Below the pieces are notes generated by a model. That model was not told where the DNA came from, ran no database searches, and saw nothing but the letters and a program-made list of their open reading frames with translations. A DNA stretch of 64,000 nucleotides from Plectosphaerella cucumerina (lineage: Eukaryota > Ascomycota > Sordariomycetes > Glomerellales > Plectosphaerellaceae). Shown here in pieces: positions 1 through 14,100 of the stretch. Position 1 is the stretch's first letter; every line of letters begins with the position of its first letter. Location of the stretch: the NCBI GenBank assembly GCA_020746995.1, contig JAGPXD010000003.1, positions 4,898,001-4,962,000 of the forward strand, given 5' to 3'. A program made the translations under genes and the position numbers.

Positions 1-3000
1 CATCCCGTGCCTCGACTGCGCCTCGAGGTCTTTCATGTTGGTTGGCCGGCCTGGGCCCCGGGGAGTTTCTCCTTGGGGTTCAAGTACCTGCCTTGTCCGG
101 CGGTACGTTCAATCAATGGTGGCACACGAGGCCACCCCGGCTCTTCTCACCTGAGCCGCCCCAGTCCAAGATGTGATGCGTGATGCGTGTGGGCAATGGT
201 GGATGTGCCCGCATAAGACGGACGTCCAGGGGCTACTTGGTTTCTGGTCGAACGTGGCAGGACGCATTCGTCCCTCGTCGATGCGAGGGACTTGTCTTCC
301 ATCTCCTCGGCATACAAGTACCTAAGTATGCAGCACGCTGAAGATGAGACTGTGGCGGCGCGGGCTATTTTCCTGTGTTTTGGCGAGGCTTGTCCACTGT
401 GCCGTTCTGGGCTACTTGGTTGACTCCTGTCTCTGATCCGCATGGTTCGCGTGGCCGGACCAGGCGAGGCCGCGGAATAAAAGGGCGAGTGAGACCTGGC
501 TCCCATGCTGATGTTTCTCACGGCAGCAGAGTAACATGCGCCATGGGCCGCCCGGGACGGCCCAGAAACCGCAGATTCATTCCTGGAAAAGGAGAGCAGA
601 TGAACATGTGGTACTCCGCAGCTGGCGCACGCTCTTCGTGTCAGCGGCCGGCCGGCCGGCCGAGGTGCTGATGGTGGAGGCAAGGGGGGTCGCTCTGGGC
701 CGCAGTTCGTCCGCGGTCGGTCGGTATCGAGGAACAGGGGTTTGCTGACGACCCGGAACACACATGTTGATTTGAGGTTCCGGCGAAGATGCCTATCGTA
801 TCTGACAGCGGTCGAGAGGGGCCAGTGACCGATTAATTGACCAAAAGACCCAAAGGGGTTCCTCTCAGGGGCTGCTGGGGGCCTGACAGGCAGGCAGGCC
901 TGGGCAGGCTCGTCGGTGGGCCGTGTCATCACGACATTCCTTCGACGTGGAGCTTCTGTGGAAAAATGGCACGATGTTGGGACCGGCGAACACGGGTCTG
1001 GGAGCCTGTGATTGGGTGCGCTGCACGCCTGCCACCAACTGCACACCCTTCTTGGCAGCTCCTCCGGAATCCACGAAGCCCCGGCCACTGCCCGCCGCCC
1101 ACTGTCCCGGCTGCGATTGCTCAGGTCCACAGTCCGCCAGTCGAGTCGGACGAAGTCCTCATGCCCCGGAAGGGTGGTGGTCGTGGCGTCCGAACGGACG
1201 GACGGAGTGTACAAGTGTTGTCCGGCCTGCAGCATCGAAGTTTGGATCGCGCCTTGGTGATGGGCTGCCGAGTCAAGTAGTTGGTAGGGTAAGGACCGAG
1301 CTGGCTAGGCTAGGCCAGGCCAGACCGTGTGGGCGGTCGACGGCGGCTCTTCCGGAGTTCAGGCCGAACCTGTGTGCGCACTGCGCAGTTCCACGCGAGA
1401 TGGAGCAAGGCGGAAGGCAGCGGTGCGGCAGCGCAGGTCGACTCGGGGTTTCGTTTCCACTCCATCCACGGGTCGTGCGTTGCCCCCCAGGATGCCAATG
1501 CCGGGCGACGGAAAAGGAATCTTGGTGCAGTTGGTGCTAAAGGTCTTAGATCGAGCCCGCGCTGCTTCAGCCGGGTCTACGGCATTCTTGGCATCAGTCG
1601 AGAGGCTTGAGTCGATCCGAGCCAGGAGGCGGCGGGGAAGAAAGGACAAGGACGGGAGGGGGCGTGTGGACGGGATGTCGGATGCATCTCATTCTCAGGT
1701 CCGAGTCCCTTGCGACGATAAATTGGACAGACAGACAGGTGGATGAATGGTGGGAATATTCTGGGCGATGGCCCCCAACGGCACTTGGCTGGTTGTGTCG
1801 TTCGGTTGGGTTCAAGTTGATGGAAGGATGGAAGTTGTTGCATGTTCCACAACGGGAGTTGAGGCTGGGCCGTTCCTGCCTCCCAGGAGTCCCTATTCGG
1901 TAGGTGCTTCCTGCCTGCCCTGTGTCGGACTGCACCGTGACGGTGGTTCTTGCCCGACCAACCGACTGCCTTTCCATTTTTGCGGTCCTGCCTCGCCCTG
2001 CCTCGCCTTGCCTCGCCTATCACTGAATGAAAGCTGCAGGTACCCCAGGCCGTTCCCTCCTTGTCGGGTCCATCTGGTTGAAAGTATGTCTGGTTCAGGC
2101 AGGAACGCACGCAGGATGCCTTCCACTTCCTTCCCCCCTCCACCCCTTCCAGCTCAGCTGCTCCTGTCTCCTGGCGCCCTTATTTCCGACCTACTCCGGC
2201 GGCGCCAAGGGAGGGAAGGTACACCTCACGATGGAGAAACACAACACACACACACACCCACGCTGATACCGCCACGTGTGGTGAGAAGGGTGTTCGTTCT
2301 CCCGTCTTCCCGACATCTGGCCTAGACTGCCCGGCCGGTCATCAACGCACACTTGACCATCTGCCAGCACTCGGAACAGCCATGAAGTGGCTGGCTGGCT
2401 AGATGCTCGCACTTCGGTCTTCGCCTACGAACAGTAGACGGGCCGGAAACTGTTGGGGCGCGCGCACGACACGGGCAACTCTACTCACACTTCACTTCAT
2501 GACCGATTGAACCCCCTCCCCTTCCGAGTCCCCGCGCTTCCCCCTCGTCTCCTCCGGAGGCGCCCGCCCCCTCCTCCGCCTCTCCCTCCTCAATCCTCAA
2601 CGACTGGACCTACGAATATCAACCCCGGCAAGGGCGCGCATTTCACGTTACGAATAGGTACGAAAGGCAGCCTGTCCTTGCTTGCGCCATCGCCCGGGCA
2701 CGAGCCCGATTACCCCCGTCCGCCCACGCCCATGCCCACGTCTGGATATTCCCGCATTGTGGGCCAAGCCATCACTAGCTACGGACGTAAGACTGCGCTG
2801 CTGAGCACGTTTTACCCAACTCGCACAAGTCCCGTCGGCAGTGGCCTTCCCTGCGTGTTTCCCCAGATAATCCTTGCCAGCTCATTAGCCACATTCTCCG
2901 CTCCAGCACACCACGGCTCCACGACGCCTCAGGGCACGGCATTATCAATCCATTGTCAATCATGTCCGGCGTCTCATCTCTCCACTCGGCGGCCCATTTG

Positions 3001-3882
3001 CAAAGGCGCTTTTGTTCGCCCAGCCCGACAACGTCGTCATGCTCCGCCGCCGCACGAGATATGCTTTCCGTCCCGAGCGACATCCGACGCTGCATCGGCC
3101 GAACCAACCACGCCTGACTCGAAAGCACCGTCCGTCTGCACTCATGCACACACACTGGAAAACGCACACACACCAACAGACGACTCTGCAGCGGGTGCCA
3201 GTGCCTGCGCCGGCGTTCGCCAGCTGATCTGCAAACCACAGGGCCGGCGCTGTCTTCGCCTGGTCTTTCGGCTTCATCCTCCGGAATCTTCTCCGTTCTG
3301 GCCTCTCCAATATCCCCAGACTCCCGAAAGCGGCGGCCTGCATGTCGCCTGACCCTGGGTGTAGGGTTGCCCTTCCTGCAGGAGAGACAAGGTCCCTGTC
3401 TGAATCCAGCCCACCGCTGTGTCTCGTTCCTCACGGCAAGGCTCCCGCACGCAGGCGCAGGCGGCGGAGCGCAACATCCCATCCCTTGCCTTACCGGTAC
3501 CCTTACCGCTTGGGACGGCATGCCGCCTCGAGTCCCGTCATTCTGGGCCCCGTCACCCATCACATCACACATCACATCACCCGGCTGCTCCTCGAGGCAT
3601 CATCGCCCGGACCCCGTCTCGGACAGACAATGCGAACGAATGCCCTTGTCTTGAGCGCGGCATCCGCTGGCCCGCAGTCGTCTCGCAACCTCTGTTTGGA
3701 CCTTTGACTTACATTTTGGGCGAGACACATGGCCCATCTCCCGGGTCAATCCTCCCACCGCAATGCAACCACTTTTACCGGCCTCTTTCAACTCGCCCCG
3801 GGCCGGCATAATCTGGGGCGACACACCTCTGCCGGCTGCGTGGGGGCCAAGTCCGGAAAAGTCAGCCGAAAACCCCTACGAG

Positions 3883-3908
3883 CGACCGACCGACCGACCG
3901 ATTGACCG
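3883..3908. repeat. GACC tetranucleotide microsatellite
   Basis: About five imperfect copies of a CGAC/GACC tetranucleotide unit are readable directly, the last one altered by ATT. It lies in the gene-free left block. No function is inferred. Confidence 0.8.
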
Positions 3909-6900
3909 AATATACGTTTACCGGTATCCAAGGCTATCTTGATGTCGTGCAACATTTCGCCGCAACCTGTGTGGTGGATGAGATTGCCGTGGAAGCATGC
4001 CTCCGGAGCCACTGATGCATGTTCGCATCCTCGTACAATCAGTCTCCACTCGACAGCGACGATCTTCGACTAGGCTGGCCCTCATATCAGCCGAGCGTCG
4101 ACCTTTGCTGCGTTGCGGCCAGCACCGGCAAACTATCCCACACTCCCGGGACCCGGTCTCTCAGGCATCTACTCGTATCTCGTCGGAGGACACTTCTGTA
4201 CCTGCCTTTGTGCCGTCTACACAAACAAGGTGGATGTCTTGCAGCCGTTCTGCACCCTAAAGTTGCTGGTTGCTTGCTTATTGCGGAAGACCAAATCTCC
4301 ACAGCCGAGGGGGATCGAAAGGTGCACGCCCAACTGACAAGGGTGCGCGCCATCGGTTATTGTCATGGATAAATGCTATTCATCTACAGCCGACCACAAC
4401 GGCAGCGCCACAACCACCACCAACATCATCCATCACGGCCGGCCATGCCGTTGCTGAGTCGGTCCCAAAAGGTCGTCACTCATTGGGATGCATGCAAGCA
4501 CGCTTCGCCGGGCTGCGACTCGTGCGGTGTCACGACTCGGACGGCCGCGGTGTCATCTCGCTAGGCTTCATCCCGAGCCTTGTCCTGACTTCCGAGGAGA
4601 CGGGCTATTAATTTAGTCACAAGCGGCTGGTGGGCTTGACACCAAGGTCAGAGCGCTGAAGCCAACGCCGTCTCATCAGGTGGGAGATGGACGGCTCGAG
4701 GGGCCTAGCACGGCCTTTGGGCCCGTCATCGGACAACTAACAGACGACTGCCGGACTCGTCACAAAATGGAGCGAGACCTGGACCGCACAGCCCAACCAC
4801 CCTCCAGTCCCTCCCTGCCGGCAATTTCGACGCGCGTGGCGGCGCCCGGCATAGCGGAATCGCCCCCCTCGATAGTCGTTCATGCTGCACCTATGCCATC
4901 CAGTTGTCGCGGGCCAGTGCAAGATCCCAGCGCACACTGTATTTCGTCGATGAAACGACCTCCCAAGTCCCAACCAACCCGCAAACGGCCATGTCCTCGC
5001 ACACTTTCTGTATGGATGAGGCGTTGCCCCAGCAAGGTTTGCATGGGCATTTGCCATGCTGACCTGCACACCGTTGGGATCATCGGCAGTTCAACGGCCC
5101 AGGGGCCAGGGCACTTGGGGCGCGCCGGCCTCGCAGCTAACGGCTGATTTCAGCGCCAGCGGAAACGACGGGCAGATCTTTGGAGCCGGGGGGGCCATAA
5201 GGACACGCCCTGAACGTGGCCCGCGGAAAGGCGCTCTGGAAAAGCACATGATTGGCCCCAGGTCCGCGCTCACCAAGAGTCCGAGAGTCCCTTCGGTCCC
5301 GAGCCCAAGAAGCGGGGATCATTCATCCCTGCAGGGTTACATCGCGCCGGGCAGGTCCATCGAGTCCATCGGGGCTCCGCATACTCCTTCTAGTGTGCCC
5401 GTCAACCAGGCGGCGCGGCATCTCTGTCTTGGCGTAGACGGCCGCAGCCGGGGACAGCTGTCTCGGAGCCGTGCCTTGATGGATCAGCCCCAAGATCCCT
5501 TTCCCCGCTGGCGCTCCTTCGCGGCAGACAATTCACGGCAGAGAAGGTCCGATTCAGACAAGAGATATGACGCCCGGATCAGCCGCGAGTCCACACCCCG
5601 ACATCCGATATCCCGGACATTGCCAGGTTCAATCATGTTTTTTGGTGCAGCACTAAGTAGTACACTGCGCGGCACGCAGTCTCGGGCACGTTCATCTCAC
5701 GAGGCCGTCTCATGTTGGTGTTTTGCAGAGACACAGCACATGATAACTCACCCACCCCCCTGCACATGTGGCTGAGCTCACCACGATCTGTCGGCGATTT
5801 TTGCGGGGAGCATGCATCCGATGGAGAACGAACCTGGACCTCGCCACAATGGCGCACCGCTCTTCAGAACCTTGTCCCCTGGTCAAGTTAACACGAACGA
5901 AGAGGATGGGCCTCGGCGTGTTGCAGCCTCACGACCGAACTGACAAAGAAGACCAGTGTCAAGAAAACCGGAGTTGACCCTCGCACGATTCCCCAGTCTT
6001 GATGATGAGGGCCCCTCCGGAGTCTCAACCAACACGACCAACGACCTCTTGGCACCGAGCTCTTGGACCTATCTTGCCTATCTCGCGTCACGGGCGGCCG
6101 GCCGAGGGAGACGGAGCACGGAGCGTCTAACCCCCTTCATGCCATGGAGCTCGGCAAGGTCCACTGTGCCAGTGCTCTCCCCTGCTGTGACCTAGCCGGA
6201 ATAGGCTTCGGGAAGCGAATCGTTCTCTGAGTGGTTCGAAGGTATCGAGGATCGACCGCTAGAAGCACCAACGGCACTCGACTTTTTGTGCCTGCCCAAG
6301 CCGCCCAGCGAACCGCTATTCGAACAACCAACAGGTGTGGCTTTCATCATGCCATCCCTTTTCCGTGTGTTGATGAGCCTGTTCGACCGCGTGCAGGTCA
6401 GGCAAGCATCCCATTTCCGCCGTCGCTTCAGCCACTTTAGGCCACGACACACCATGAAGCTTCTCGCAACCGCCTTGTCCGAGGCACCCACCACTGACAC
6501 CTCCACGGACGACGACCCCATTTGACACCAATCCCCCCCACCCACGGCAACAAGCCGAAGCGCAGCTGATTGAGTGCTCGTGTCATCCTTGGCAAGGGTC
6601 CGGTCCACCACGTGCCTGGGAGCCTGTGCAGCCCCTGAAAGTCGAGGCCTGCCAACCAGCCGTACCCCGGCCAGGGCACGAAGCGACCGCCGAACCGAGC
6701 GAGGGGAGGGGTGCTCCAGGTTGTTTTCCCTTGCTTGCTTGCCTGCCGCCCGACAACTGGCCCCGTTGTCACCGTCACATTTCGATCTTTTTTTATCAGA
6801 CGGTTCCAGGGGGCTCGAACGGTGGCCGGGCGCACCCCCAGAGGCTCAAGCCCCCTCATGATGACCCGAACGTCAGCCGCCATGTAACCGTTGGCGGGGG

Positions 6901-8846
6901 TTGGTCTCTTTTGGCAGCGCTCGGTAATTGCACCTTGTACCGACTGCCTTTGATACCCGCGCACTCTGATTGAAGGAATTTCTACAGGCCGACCGCCGCT
7001 ACCTCACTCATCCCCCACGATCAAGACCCTGCGTCAGCCACCAGCAACCCCTTCTGCTCTCAATAGCCGCTGCAGGCTGATGTGCTCGGGTCAGGTCAAC
7101 GACTGTGTTTCCAGGACGTTTCAGAGACGAAGGATTCCAGAGGTAGGCAAGTAGGGTCTCATCGCCAAACGGCTTCCGACCACAGAGCTCGATGTTGCCA
7201 GCTAGAGTTTCTCTCTGGGCCGGCTCATCCGTGCTCCTACGCTGCCAGGGCGAGCCCTGTGGCTTCCCGCGGCGCAAACCTTCGATTCAACGTGATCTTA
7301 TCTTGGATCGGGAGATTTTTGACAGCTGCAGCAGGTCTCGAATGCCGGCAATCCCGTGGGGGGAGGGGATGGATGGGTGCCACCGTGCCAGCGTGCCACC
7401 AAAGCACAAGTTGAGGCCACGACCTTGGCCGAGTCTCCCCCCTTGTGCTTGTGCCACCCGAGCAGTCACATCCAATCAAAGCCGAATTCGAACAGGGGGC
7501 ATGGCTGAACTGATCCTGACGTCTTGGGTCGCACACGAGTCTCCAGAACAGGGACCCTGGTGTATTGGCGGACCAGACGGGAAGACGTCCGGGCTCTCTC
7601 CCACCGCCGCCGCAGTCATCGCCAACCCGTCGTCCCATTGAGAGGGTGAGCAGGTAAGACGAGGTCACGAGCTCGGGGCTGTACGCGTACAAGCCTTCTA
7701 TCAAACCATCCGACCCTGCAACAGACAGGAAGAAACGAGCAGGGGGGGCACCCGCAAGCACACTGGACCATTGCTCACAGGCAGGCCACAAGCAGTTGGA
7801 GGACAAGACCGAAACTTCGGCCTCCGCGGGCTGGCCTTCGCAACGCGATTCATGTCCCGTCTTGCGTACCATCGGATTCATCGCATTCGAACTTTCAAAG
7901 TGGAAGAAAAAAAACCTGCACGACAAGGTTGTTTGGTTTTCACATGTTGGCGTTGCAGATCCCACGGCTCGGCTCCGTGCTCCGTGGGCTCTCGGCCTCT
8001 GGAGAGACGGACGGCTGGCCAAAGCCGACACTTTCCACTGCCACTGCCGCACCCCTTGCCCCATCCCCGCGCGATGGCCCCCGGGGACGCGGCGGCACCG
8101 AAAAGCCTAGCCTGGCCCAGGCGCGATCAGCATAGGCAGTTGATCTTCTGCCGAGTTCTTTAGGTATGTCTAGACGCCATCCAGGTTGTTGATCCTTCGA
8201 CAAGTGCCAGTCTTGCCAGTCAATCATGACCTGCCTGAGAAGGACTACCGGCCAAGCGAGCCCGGCTAAAGCTCCAACCTGCTGCTTCCAGGCCGCCGAC
8301 TGCAGTCTCGGGCTTGGCCGACATCCCCGGCCGACATACGCAAGCCGAGCAGTCAATCTCCCCGTCTCGTACTTTACTTCACAAAATTACGAGCAGGCAA
8401 CATTTTTCGTCGTTGGCGGCATCGCGTGCCCCTGGTGCTAGTGCCTCGGAGCTCGTACAGTAGTAAAACTGCGTTTCGCCCGTTCAGGAAAGAAATATGC
8501 CCTCCCGCCCTAGCCTCCCCTCTTCGCCAGCCAGGTGCCGAGTGGCGCGCCTCCGTCCCCCGCAAGGGTTAGGGGTCGTCGCACTCGCTAGAGGGCGCTT
8601 TGACAGCCTGTCAAGCGGGATGCCGCAGAACAAGGGGCGCGGACGACGGGGGCGCACATCAGGCGATGGCACCTCGCTGCCTGCCAGATTGAGTTGCTGC
8701 GCTGGTCAGGCAAGGACTACCCAGCGGAGTTGAGGTGTCAAGTATTCGAATGGAGGTCGGGGCGTCGCCGCTCATGGATCTGTCCGATGGACGGGACGGG
8801 GACTCGCATACGATGGACGGCAACCGACAATGGACGACGACAAGGG

Positions 8847-8872
8847 TGAGGATGAGGATGAGGATGAGGATG
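8847..8872. repeat. GATGAG hexanucleotide repeat
   Basis: About four tandem copies of a GATGAG/GAGGAT hexamer lie in the gene-free left block. Reading frames through it give acidic or Arg-Met runs, which explains some spurious ORFs nearby. Confidence 0.85.
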
Positions 8873-10101
8873 ACTTACACCTGCGGTGCTCTCGCCGCTT
8901 CCCGGGATCCCTGCTTTCGTTGGCTCGTTTTGCCGGACAGGCATTGTCGACCTGCCGCCTTGGGCATCTGGCTGGATGAGTACCAGTTTGCCAGTCCACC
9001 AGCATGCCTGTTTGTCCATCTGCCCACAGACATTCGCCGCCCCCAAGAACAACAGGGCATTGCAACACACACAAGGCCCGCAACGGACGGGATCTTCTGT
9101 AAGTGTTCTGCGGGCCCCCTACCCCCCTCCCCGGACCCAGGCGATGGAGCTCGGCTCTTATCGATGACAAGGACAGTCAACCAGCGTTGTCACTCGCTGC
9201 TTACCCGGCCGCCCAGGATCTTGGTGGACTGCCAGGCGTCCTTCGCCGTCGGAATGGCGCGATGCCGTGGTAAGCGAGCCACCACCGCCCGCCATCTGCT
9301 GCCCGCCTCCAGGGGGGGTCGCTGCCCTCCTTGGCTCGATGGATAATGCAACAACGGAGCAAGATTCCCATTACAGAACATCTACCAAACAGTCGGGACG
9401 CTGTCGCCCTGCTGCGGCCGCCTCCTCCACCCCCCTTTGCCCCCCTGCCGGGCGCTGCGAGTTCGCCCGAAGACGGGCCTACGGTTCGATATTGCATTCC
9501 GCCGGCCAACAACCAACATGGCCGCCCGCCGCGCCCATTGGTAAGATCTTACTGTACCTCTACCGCCCGCGGTACCCCTGGCCGATGCTGACCTGCCTAC
9601 CACACTCACACCGACCACCCACCGAACCATACACCACCCCCTTGCTTCCCTTCCCCGGCGGCTGTTCATCGCTGCTCACCACGGGCGCACTTCGCGCGAC
9701 AAGACACCCCTCACTGGCACACGCCCTCTTTATTCCCTGTGCCGCTCCTCTGCAGGCTTACCTGAAAGCTGCAGCAAAATGGCCATAGCATCCCGTCTCA
9801 GCCATTCCCTGTGCCGACCTGCTGTCTCGACGGCTCCAGCGGGCCAGCACCGCCGCTCACTCACTTCGACTGGCTCGATCGGTTAATTCAGCGCGCGCTG
9901 ACCTGGCCATCCAGGGGGGAACGTGACCTGCCAGTTGCGAAGGGCCCCTCACTCGGGCGCTGGCCATCTGCTGCCCCCCTGCCGAACGCCCCGACGACCT
10001 GCTTCCCCCCTCCAGCTCGTCCTGCAAGGGGGAGGATGCCCCGCGACTGAAATGCCGCTTCGAGAAGCGCGGTTGCCTGCTGGATGCAGTCAGGGGTCAC
10101 A

Positions 10102-10129
10102 ACCACCACCACCACCACCACCACCACCA
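10102..10129. repeat. ACC trinucleotide microsatellite
   Basis: Nine uninterrupted ACC/CCA units are seen directly in the gene-free block about 1 kb from the 3' end of ADE6. Confidence 0.9.
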
Positions 10130-11183
10130 TCGAGACCCCTACAGGTAGGCAGATTCTCTTCAGCCAGGCGCGGCGTGGCGCGCCGTCCATCGAACGAGGT
10201 TGGCCGACGGCGACGTTCCGCACGTCAGCAGCACAGTCAGTCACGCATTGTCTTCAGCAGTCCTTCCCCCCTCCCGCTCATCCTCAATCCCTCCGGCAGC
10301 GCCGTCGGGGACGGGTGAAGTTGCTGCCCGCCCAGCCATGCTGCCACCTCCCCAGTCGGGATACGTGCAGGCGGCTCACCGTCGCGGCCGCCTATGCCCC
10401 CCCTCCCCTGCGTTCGTCCGGTCTTGCTGCAAGTGTGGGAGGGAAATGCCGAGTCGAACCCAGCGGGCTGTCTTCTCCCCCCTCCATGTCGGCATCGTCC
10501 CCGGGCGGTGGTGTTGGTTCTTGGGACGGCACGAACGTGCAAGTACCCTTTCGGGGACCTGCCTCTTACGGGAGATGCGGCAAAACAGCCTGCACCAGTT
10601 ACGAGGGCGGCCGAGGTCAACAAGTCAAGGAAGACGAGTGGCTTGCTCCTGATGAAGCTATCGGTCACGGCGCGGCCATTGGCCCTCCTCCCCTCCTGGC
10701 ATCCGGAGAGGTGAACCGTCAGCAGTCTCATTTCAACTTGGCACGATAGTTTGTACTCTGACATCCACAACGAGAAGGAGGTCGGCAGCCAGTGCCGGTG
10801 CTCGTACCGTGTGGAAGCGGCTTCAATGGACGGCACAGGCGAGGGAGGGGGCGGGACGCAGTGGTTGTATGGACTTGGATGAAGCTCGATGCGGCACACC
10901 CTCTCTCACTTCTTTTTTCCCCGTTCAGCCCGCCCGCCCGACCTGGAAGTACGTCGGCGATGCAATGCAGCCGTTGGTAGGCCGAGAGTGAATCCTCCCG
11001 ATAGACCCGTGTCGACCAACAGTCTTCTGTCTTTCCCCCCGCGCCGCCGTCCAGTGGCAGCCCGACGCCCATCCACTGTACAGGGCCGGCCAGTCGCTGC
11101 GTCCCCCGAGGTCCCCGTCGTACCAGCTATGCGGTATACGAACAGGCGGCCACACCACGCCCCCTCCCTCTCCGGCATCAGAA

Positions 11184-14100
11184 TTAGCCGACCCAGCGCC
11201 TGGCGCTCTTGAACATCCTGATCCACGGGCCGAACTCGCCCCATTGCTCGATCTGGTCGGGGTCGACGTAGCTGGCGACGTCGGCCATGATGGTGCGCTC
11301 CGGGTGCGGCATGAGGGCGAGGACCCTGCCGTCCTTGCTGCGCACGCCCGCCACGCCGCCTGGGCTGCCGTTCGGGTTGGCGGGGTAGTTCTCCGGCTGT
11401 GCCACGCGCAGGCGGTTGTCGACGTAGCGTAGCGGCGCGAGCCCCTGAGCCGCGAGGCTGTCGAGCTGGCCCGGCGAGGAAAAGGTGGCGCGGCCCTCGC
11501 CGTGGGAGACGGCGATGGGGAGCGACGAGCCGCCCATGCCGTGGAGGAAGACCGAGGGCGTCTCGGCGGCGCTGTCGTCGATGGTGACCATGCTGAAGCG
11601 CGCCTCGAACTGCCTGCTCAGGTTGTCGGTGAAGGTGGGCCACTGCTCCGCGCCGGGGATGAGCTCCTTGAGGCGCGTGATCATCTGGCAGCCGTTGCAG
11701 ACGCCGAGGGAGAAGGTGTCGGGCCGCCTGAAGAAGGCCTCGAACTCCTGGCGCGCGTGCTTGTGCTCGAGGATCGAGTTGGCCCAGCCCACGCCCGCGC
11801 CGAAGACGTCGCCGTAGGAGAAGCCGCCGCCCGCTGCGAGGCCGACGTAGTCCTTGAGCGAGTGGCCGCCGAGGATGTCGCTCATGTGCACGTCGATGGG
11901 GTCGAAGCCCGCGGCTCGGAAGGCAAAGGCCATCTCGGCGTAGCTGTTGACGCCCACCTCGCGGAGGATGGCCACCTTTGGAGCGTTCTTGAAGAAGCTG
12001 CCCACGACGGATGTGATGGGCATGATGTCCTCCTTGGGCTGGTAGGTGAGCTTGAAAGAGATACCGGGGTTCTCCGAGTCGGCGATGGTGGCGAACTCGG
12101 ACTCGGCTGGTAAAGTATTAGCTTTCTTTCTTTGTTACTCTTTTACTATCGTCAACTGGGGGGGTACCTACCGCTCGCAGGGTTGTCGCGCTCCCTCTGC
12201 ATGGCGTTTGACGTCTTGGTCCACCACTGCTGCATCTCCACGCGGCCGAGAGTGACAACCTGGCCGCCGGCGTGGCGGATGGTGAGGGTCTGCTTCTTCG
12301 AGTCGGTGACGACGCCGATCTTGCGGATGAGCCCGGGAGGAGGGCCGCAGGTGGCGAAGCAGCGCTTGAAGTTGGTCTCGTCGGTCTTGCGGACCTGGAA
12401 GACGGCGCCGAGCTCCTCGCTGAAGAGGGCGTCGAGGAGGTCCTTGGCGGAGCCGGACTTTGCGACGCCGTCGAGCATGATGTCGGCGCCGCAGCGGCCG
12501 GCGAACATCATCTCGGCAATGGTGGTCATGAGGCCGCCGTCGGAGATGTCGTGGTAGGCGAGGACGACGCCGCTCTCGTGGAGCTGCTTGAAGGCGTCGA
12601 AGAGGTCGGCGATGAGGTCGACGTCGCGGACGTCGGGGGACTCGTTGCCGAGCTGCCTGTAGGCCTGGGCGAGGGCCGAGCCGCCCATGGCCTTGTGGCC
12701 GGCGGCGAGGTCGACGTACATGAGGACCGTCTCGCCGACGTCCTCGACGCGGCGGAGCTGGGGCGTCCAGGTGTGGCGGACGTCGCCGACGACGGAGACG
12801 GCCGTGATGATGACGGACATGGGGGCGGTGACGCTCTTGGCCTCGCCCGACTCGCGGTCGGTCCACGAGGCCTTCATGGACGTCGAGTCCTTGCCGACGG
12901 GGATGGAGATGTTGAGCTGGGGGCAGAGCTCCTTGCCGATGGCGTGGACGGCCTCGTAGAGACGAGCGGCCTCGCCAGGGTGGTTGACGGCGGCCATCCA
13001 GTTGGCGGACAGCTTGACCCTGTTGAGGGTGCCGATGAGGTCGGCGGCGCCGAGGTTGAGAAGACTCTCGGCGACGGCCATGCGCGCCGAGGCGGCGGCC
13101 GAGATGAGGGCCAGCTGAGGACGCTCGCCCATGGCCATGGCCTCGCCGGTCCTGGTGCTGGAGCCGAGCTGGTAGGAGGTGGCGGTAACGGCGCAGTCGG
13201 CCACGGGGGTCTGCCAGGGACCGACCATCTGGTCGCGGGTGACGAGGCCGCCGACGGTCCTGTCGCCGATGGTGATGAGGAAGGACTTTGAGCCGACGGC
13301 GGGGACCTGGAAGACGCGCTCGGTGGCGGCGGTGATGAGGGCGGCGTTGGTGGCCGACTCGCCGATGACGGCCTTGACGGCGGCGGCCGAGTCGAAGGCG
13401 GGCAGGTTGACCTTGCGAGACTCGACGACTCTCTCGAGACGGCGGCCGGGAGGGAAGAGGGCGGGCATGGGCAGGTCGATGGGCAGAGGGTGGTCCTTGG
13501 ACTCCCTGTCGCTGAGGATGAGCTTGGCGTTGCCGGACTCGTCAGGGGGGATGACGGAGCCGACGTCGGAGAAGGGGCACTGCTCGCGCCTGCAGATGCT
13601 CACGAAGCGGTTGAGGCTCGCGGCGTTGACGAGCAGGACGTAGCGCTCCTGGGCCTCGCAGCACCAGAGGGCCAGGGGGCTCATGCTCGAGTCGCTGTGG
13701 TGGACCTGGCGGAGCTCAAAGTTGCCGCCGTAGCCGGCGTCCTTGACGAGCTCGGGGAGGGCGTTGCTGATGCCGCCGGCGCCGACGTCGTGGATCATGG
13801 CGATGGGGTTCTCGTCGCCGAGGGCGGTGCAGGCGTCGATGACCATCTGGGCGCGGCGCTGCATCTCGGGGTTGCCGCGCTGGACGCTGGCAAAGTCGAG
13901 CTCGGCGGTGGCCTCGGAGGAGGCGGCGCTCGAGGCGGCGCCGCCGCCGAGACCGATGAGCATGGCGGGCCCGCCGAGGACGATGACGTGGGCGTCGTCG
14001 GCGACGTCGTCGGGGTTCTTGAGGGCGTGCTGGGGACGGACGGTGCCGACGCCGCCGGCGATCATGATGGGCTTGTGGTAGCCGCGCCACTCGGGGGAGG

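Larger units (their letters stand above)
1..11183. other. Gene-free region of about 11 kb
   Basis: I could not support any gene here. Open frames exist on both strands (the longest is 362 codons on minus at 147-1235), but their translations are Arg/Pro/Ser-rich and change character along the frame. None shows a recognisable domain or a coherent chain of exons. Plus-strand pyrimidine-rich stretches occur near 2100-3350 and 9400-10500, of the kind seen in fungal leaders and promoters. Several short simple repeats are present. The right edge is the 3' end of the minus-strand ADE6 gene, so this DNA may be the far upstream region of a gene left of the window, or may hold noncoding transcripts. Confidence 0.6.

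Noticed and set aside
147..1235. 362-codon minus-strand frame
   Set aside because: Random, Arg/Pro/Ser-rich composition; no domain; overlapped by similar frames on plus.
2453..3352. 299-codon plus-strand frame
   Set aside because: Pyrimidine-rich DNA gives Pro/Ser/His content; no conserved motif or exon partners.
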